Assembly: GCA_030638765.1 (NCBI GenBank)
Contig: DAOWDZ010000224.1
Span: 1-29,090, forward strand
Length of the DNA: 29,090 bases
Direction of reading: 5' to 3'
From: Desulfocapsa sp.
GTDB lineage: Bacteria; Desulfobacterota; Desulfobulbia; Desulfobulbales; Desulfocapsaceae
This document shows, in pieces, positions 25,305 to 29,090 of this stretch. The notes beneath the pieces were generated by a model. That model did not search any database. It was not told the origin of the DNA and saw nothing but the letters and a program-made list of their open reading frames with translations. The position numbers and the translations under genes were made by a program. Every line of letters begins with the position of its first letter. Position 1 is the first letter of the stretch.

Positions 25305-26423
25305 TCAGTCTGTATCACCATATTCCTGTTCATCAACAAACTGCACACCTTCCATAATCAATCCCATAAATCCGCCAAAGGGTTCCTGGTTTTCCAATTC
25401 TAATGGAACACCCTTTGTGTAAGAAAAATGTCCGTCTTTTTTTGCCAGTACCGCAAAAAGAGCATCCTTATCCTGCAAATCCCGATAGTGGGCATGCACT
25501 ATTTCCCCGTCCACAAAATACACTGTTGCCTTGGCATCATCAAAGACCAGTTCAATACGGCCTGTTTTCTGAGTGGAGTTAATCAACTGTAAAAGTTCCA
25601 CTGTGTTGATTTCTTTCAATTCTCCAGCCATTCCCGAGGTAATATTACCGGAACGCAAGGCCATTGCCTGGGCGCGATCAACAAGCATCTTCAAAAGAAA
25701 TAACTGGAGAACAGGATATTTCTTCATAACATGCTTAAAGTTCTTAATACTCAACAATGCTGCTTCAGTATGAGCAAGGGAGTGAACAGAAAAAGAAACC
25801 GGCTCACCTGATAACAGACTCATTTCACCAAGAATCTCCCCCTTTCCCATTTCTGCAATCCTTGCTCCATCGTCACCAATAACTCCAACCTTTCCAGCAA
25901 GGAGTATGAAAAGATTTGTTCCTGGATCTCCCTGTTTCAAAATAATTTTATCTTTAGGATAGGCCTTGAATTCCAAAAGTTCAGCAAGATCATACAGAGC
26001 ATTATCATCAAGGGATTCAAACAGTTGAAAATTGCGAAGTTTACCGAAGAAAATATCGAGGTTCTTTTTGCGTTTCCTATCCTCCGCCTCTGAAAGAAGT
26101 TTCATCTGCAGAGTGGAAAATCCTTTTTCTTTTTTATATTCAAAGTGGATCAGTCCCTTGCAGCCTCCACAATCAAATTTGGCTTTTTTCGCTCCCAGTT
26201 GGGAGAATTGTTCAAAGCTTTTTTTCTTTACCGTTATCTCGATAAGTTTCTCAACAAGAATCATACAAACTGCCTTTGCCTCAGGAAAAACAGCGCAGAG
26301 ATCCTCAACCTTTAACTCTTCCCCAACAGTATAAATCGGGCAGGAACGCTCTTCTGTGACAACAAATATGGCATCTGTAAATTTTTTCTTCTGATGACCG
26401 GTCACTCCGAATGTCTTATTCAT
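25305..26423 (-). CDS. Cys-motif domain + cNMP-binding fold + PATAN (DUF4388) protein
   Basis: 372 residues, cytoplasmic. The N-terminal region (about 15-95) has Cys28 (CP), Cys43, Cys53 and a CGGC pair (Cys85, Cys88), suggesting metal or redox chemistry; it vaguely resembles small TIGR04076-type domains (low confidence). A cyclic-nucleotide-binding fold (about 131-250) contains GDPGTNLFILLAGKVGV and LGEMSLLSGEPVSFSV. Glu200 of the phosphate cassette is kept, but the Arg that binds the cyclic phosphate in CRP is replaced by Val209. A PATAN/DUF4388 domain (about 265-350) follows, with ELLQLINSTQKTGRIEL and YFVDGEIVHA. There is no helix-turn-helix, so it is not a CRP-type transcription factor. 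It lies 18 nt after the multihaem cytochrome gene. A role in signalling linked to that cytochrome is an inference. Confidence 0.82.
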   Translation of the reverse strand: MNKTFGVTGHQKKKFTDAIFVVTEERSCPIYTVGEELKVEDLCAVFPEAKAVCMILVEKLIEITVKKKSFEQFSQLGAKKAKFDCGGCKGLIHFEYKKEKGFSTLQMKLLSEAEDRKRKKNLDIFFGKLRNFQLFESLDDNALYDLAELLEFKAYPKDKIILKQGDPGTNLFILLAGKVGVIGDDGARIAEMGKGEILGEMSLLSGEPVSFSVHSLAHTEAALLSIKNFKHVMKKYPVLQLFLLKMLVDRAQAMALRSGNITSGMAGELKEINTVELLQLINSTQKTGRIELVFDDAKATVYFVDGEIVHAHYRDLQDKDALFAVLAKKDGHFSYTKGVPLELENQEPFGGFMGLIMEGVQFVDEQEYGDTD

Positions 26424-26441
26424 AAAGAAGTACCATTCATA

Positions 26442-28214
26442 TTAATTTAATCGGGAACATTTTGTTTCTTTTGTATAATTTTTCCACATCGGATCTCCAT
26501 ACTGGTCATGACAACTCACACATTGCCCTACTCTAAGAATACTCCGTAATTCTTCCTTATTAAACGGACGCAGCTCCGGTCTTGAGCCATGCTGTAGAGC
26601 CTTGCCATCGATGTCGACAAAAGCATCAAAGGGTACCGTCTGCCCATCGAGCGTATCCACGCCCTGATCAAGTGCAGCAAAAGACCAGACACCGTTCTCA
26701 TCGATCGAAACAGTGCCCTCGCCAAGTCCCACTGTTTTAGTGGACTGATGACAATCGGCGCAACTACGCCCCTTGGCCTGAGTTGTATGAGGATTAATGG
26801 CAGCCATGGTAAAACGATTGAAACCGCCTTCAACATTCCCCTCTTTATCAACAAGTGTCACAATATCCTGACAACCAGGTGTAACAATAACCACCTCATC
26901 TTTCCACAAAGCGAGCATGGGTTTTTCGTAGCGAATATACGATCGCCCTTCCTCCCACATTCCCGGAGTTTCTTCAAGGGTCAGCTTATCCAGATGTTTT
27001 TGTGTTTCATCACGCTTCGCATGACATCCGTAACACTGCGGCACCCAGGTTGAATGACAGGCTTCACAGGTTACCCGTTTATGTCCGCTGAAATCACAGA
27101 CACCTTTTTTGGGGGGAAGCAGTGGATAAACTCTTTCATTAACCCGCCCTGTCATCTGATATTTTCCATCTTTTTGGGAAATATTAGAAACCGGATCACC
27201 CTTTCGGGTAATCCCCGGTTTCTCCGAATGACACATCTCACAGGAGATCTCAAGTTGATCCTCATAATGAGCATAACTGGTACCATCGCCCATTATTTCA
27301 TTTCGAGTATGACAATCTATGCAGGCCATATCCTTTTTATGGTGGATATCTTCGGCAATTTCAAGGTAAAAACGTTGGCCTGGCAACTGTTTGGAGCTCA
27401 TTCCGCCATGTTCATAGGGAGTTCCATAGCCTTCTGATTCGAAAATCCCGGTGTAGGAAATCCCGATTCGCCCCGACCTGTTATGACAGCGGATACAATT
27501 TTCCTCAGCAACTTTCTGTATAATCAGAGGATGCATTTTCTTTTTTTCAGCCTTGGTACCATCTCCAAATCCGGCCACTCCCTGCTGTTTCTCACCTTCA
27601 GGAAGCTGATAATGACAAGCTGAACAACCGCCCCCCTTTTCATTGAAGAAATCGGGTGCTCCCGGCAGATCATTCTTCTGCTTCCAGAGATGACACGTGG
27701 CACAGAGCTTTCTAAAATAATCCAATGCCAGTGAGGTCTCTCCGCTGTTAATCAACTGTTCTATGGTGAGATCGGTGTCCTGTGAATCGGTTTCCCCCCA
27801 ATAAAACAGTAAGGTTCCAATGATACCGCGATTGGTGGCCATAAGTGAATTTTTCACCTTCTTCACATCGGTGGGATGACACCCCTCAACACCACATGTT
27901 TTTTCAACAACCCGTAAATCACCAGGATTGAGTACCATACCTTCATGAGCTTTTTCTTTATCAATGGCCAGCCCATCGCCAAGATGGCAGGAAGCACAAC
28001 CAATCACCCGCGGATCATGAGCTGGATCGAGTTTTTCTTTATGACAAGACAAACACATATCAATACGGCCACTGGTGGTGATATGCACCTGATCCGGTCT
28101 GTCAGTCAGCACCTCACGAACAATCAGCACTCCAACAACGACAAGAAGTAGAAGCAGAAAAAGCTGTTTCCTCAAGGACCATCCACCACTGTCGAGTTCT
28201 TCCTTTTTAGTCAT
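26442..28214 (-). CDS. Membrane-anchored 12-haem cytochrome c
   Basis: 590 residues. A short cytoplasmic N-terminus, one TM (about 17-33) and a large periplasmic domain. Eleven CxxCH motifs have first cysteines at 54, 73, 171, 197, 240, 298, 325, 383, 394, 485 and 565. There is one spaced CX4CH, CGVEGCH, at 107-113. Many further His residues are available as distal ligands, including HH at 291-292. The N-terminal CLSCHKEKLD...CASCHLGDG pattern resembles respiratory multihaem cytochromes that take electrons from the quinone pool or pass them between membrane and periplasm. No catalytic residues identify it as a nitrite, hydroxylamine or sulfite reductase. AAGGT precedes the ATG by 6 nt, overlapping the end of nadE. 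It is probably cotranscribed with nadE and the PATAN protein. The exact partner is unknown. Confidence 0.9.
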   Translation of the reverse strand: MTKKEELDSGGWSLRKQLFLLLLLVVVGVLIVREVLTDRPDQVHITTSGRIDMCLSCHKEKLDPAHDPRVIGCASCHLGDGLAIDKEKAHEGMVLNPGDLRVVEKTCGVEGCHPTDVKKVKNSLMATNRGIIGTLLFYWGETDSQDTDLTIEQLINSGETSLALDYFRKLCATCHLWKQKNDLPGAPDFFNEKGGGCSACHYQLPEGEKQQGVAGFGDGTKAEKKKMHPLIIQKVAEENCIRCHNRSGRIGISYTGIFESEGYGTPYEHGGMSSKQLPGQRFYLEIAEDIHHKKDMACIDCHTRNEIMGDGTSYAHYEDQLEISCEMCHSEKPGITRKGDPVSNISQKDGKYQMTGRVNERVYPLLPPKKGVCDFSGHKRVTCEACHSTWVPQCYGCHAKRDETQKHLDKLTLEETPGMWEEGRSYIRYEKPMLALWKDEVVIVTPGCQDIVTLVDKEGNVEGGFNRFTMAAINPHTTQAKGRSCADCHQSTKTVGLGEGTVSIDENGVWSFAALDQGVDTLDGQTVPFDAFVDIDGKALQHGSRPELRPFNKEELRSILRVGQCVSCHDQYGDPMWKNYTKETKCSRLN

Positions 28215-28217
28215 CCA

Positions 28218-29090
28218 TCAACCTTGAAAATTCTGTACATTCGGAAATCTGCGCCCGTAGCCAAAGGCCTTACTGGTAACCTTCAGACCCATGGGAGCCT
28301 GTTTTCGTTTATACTCATTGAGCCGTACACGACGCAGAATATCAGTCACCAGATCTTCTGCAAAACCGTGCACTACAATCTCTTCAACCCCTAAATGTTC
28401 CTCAAGGTGCAGCTCTAGAATTCTATCAAGTACTTCATAATCAGGAAGATCATCCTGATCACATTGATCCGGTTTTAACTCCGCCGTGGGTGCCTTTGTT
28501 ATGCTCCGAGTCGGAATAATCTCTTTTTCTGTATTGATATAACGTGACAACTCATAAACCAGCTGTTTGGGAACATCTGAAATAACAGCCAGCCCACCGT
28601 TCATATCACCATAAAGAGTACAATACCCAACTGCCATTTCACTTTTATTTCCCGTTGAAAGAAGCAGATGTCCAAAGTTATTGGACAGTGCCATAAGCAA
28701 ATTACCACGAATACGAGCCTGAAGGTTTTGCTCTGTAAGGTCGGATGACTTTACAGACGACTCTGAAAACAGCGGTTGCAAACTCTTTTTAAAAGAGCCA
28801 AAAAGATCACTTATTGGAATCACTTCAAATTCACAGCCAAGATTTTCAGCTAGCGTTCTGGCATCTTCCATGGAATCACAGGAACTATAAGGTGAAGGCA
28901 GGGCAACACCAAGAACATTCTCAGCCCCAAGGGCTTTCACGGCAAGAGCTGCAGTGAGCGCTGAATCGATGCCACCGGACAACCCGAGAACCACTGAGCG
29001 AAAACCACACTTACGGACATAATCCTGAACTCCCATAACGAGTGCATCATACACCGCAGCCAAGCTATTCTCTTCTGCTGGTTCATGCAA
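28218..29090 (-). CDS. nadE: NAD+ synthetase, glutamine-dependent type, 5' end cut by window
   Basis: ATP-dependent amidation of nicotinic acid adenine dinucleotide to NAD+, the last step of NAD synthesis. The 290 visible residues are the synthetase domain. The PP-loop SGGIDS is at 38-43 of the visible part; STGNKSEMAVGYCTLYGDMNGG and DLPDYEVLD follow, with the C-terminal KRKQAPMGLKV...FGYGRRFP. The preceding LHEPAEENSLAAVYDAL matches the linker of two-domain enzymes (about 540 residues), so an N-terminal glutaminase (CN-hydrolase) domain should lie beyond position 29090. The TTG at the edge is an internal Leu codon, not a start. The stop is 3 nt before the cytochrome gene. Confidence 0.94.
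   Translation of the reverse strand: MHEPAEENSLAAVYDALVMGVQDYVRKCGFRSVVLGLSGGIDSALTAALAVKALGAENVLGVALPSPYSSCDSMEDARTLAENLGCEFEVIPISDLFGSFKKSLQPLFSESSVKSSDLTEQNLQARIRGNLLMALSNNFGHLLLSTGNKSEMAVGYCTLYGDMNGGLAVISDVPKQLVYELSRYINTEKEIIPTRSITKAPTAELKPDQCDQDDLPDYEVLDRILELHLEEHLGVEEIVVHGFAEDLVTDILRRVRLNEYKRKQAPMGLKVTSKAFGYGRRFPNVQNFQG

Noticed and set aside
29088..29090. TTG at the right edge as the start of nadE
   Set aside because: LHEPAEEN is the usual linker between the glutaminase and synthetase domains, so the gene continues beyond the window.

Overview
The window looks like chromosome from an anaerobic, signalling-rich Gram-negative bacterium, most likely a Desulfobacterota (deltaproteobacterial, Desulfobulbales-like) lineage. 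That placement is an inference from gene content: a 12-haem membrane-anchored cytochrome, bacteriohemerythrin, PATAN/DUF4388 proteins, PAS domains with a CxxCP motif, many hybrid kinases, and pyk-ackA beside glycogen debranching. No 16S or marker gene confirms it. I see no IS element, integrase, tRNA, rRNA or CRISPR array.

Layout. (1) Positions 1-5935, plus strand: a compact central-carbon cluster of zwf (5' truncated), pyk, ackA and glgX. The last three are separated by only 3-4 nt. (2) Positions 6039-24189, minus strand: an 18 kb signalling island of eleven genes. In transcription order these are REC-HD-GYP; bacteriohemerythrin; a BvgS-like hybrid kinase with two Venus-flytrap domains; a secreted 16-repeat protein of no family I recognise; a Cache-HAMP-PAS-GGDEF-EAL protein; a hybrid kinase with a PilJ/NarX-type sensor; a REC-PATAN-zinc-ribbon-REC regulator; a ChpA/CheA-like kinase without a CheW domain; two small exported PilJ-type proteins, one degenerate; and a free Hpt protein. 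(3) Positions 24428-25228, plus strand: a LysM-RlpA wall protein behind a very good sigma-54 promoter, with no signal peptide. (4) Positions 25305-29090, minus strand: nadE (5' truncated by the window end), a 12-haem cytochrome c, and a Cys-rich/cNMP-fold/PATAN protein, separated by 3 and 18 nt.

How the genes may work together. The island combines three signalling currencies: phosphorelay (two hybrid kinases, one ChpA-like kinase, free Hpt, three REC proteins or domains beyond the kinases), c-di-GMP turnover (GGDEF-EAL and HD-GYP), and oxygen/redox or small-ligand sensing (hemerythrin, flytraps, Cache, PilJ domains). PilJ-type sensors, a ChpA-like kinase and a PATAN response regulator all have known links to type IV pilus control. 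I therefore read the lower half of the island as a reduced Pil-Chp-like pathway whose receptor, coupling and output parts are on separate polypeptides.

The most novel-looking item is the 607-codon repeat protein at 17954-19759. Its sixteen ~38-residue units form two ~290-residue blocks with the same irregular spacing, and it overlaps the GGDEF-EAL gene by ATGA. It is a good candidate for a periplasmic partner of that c-di-GMP receptor.
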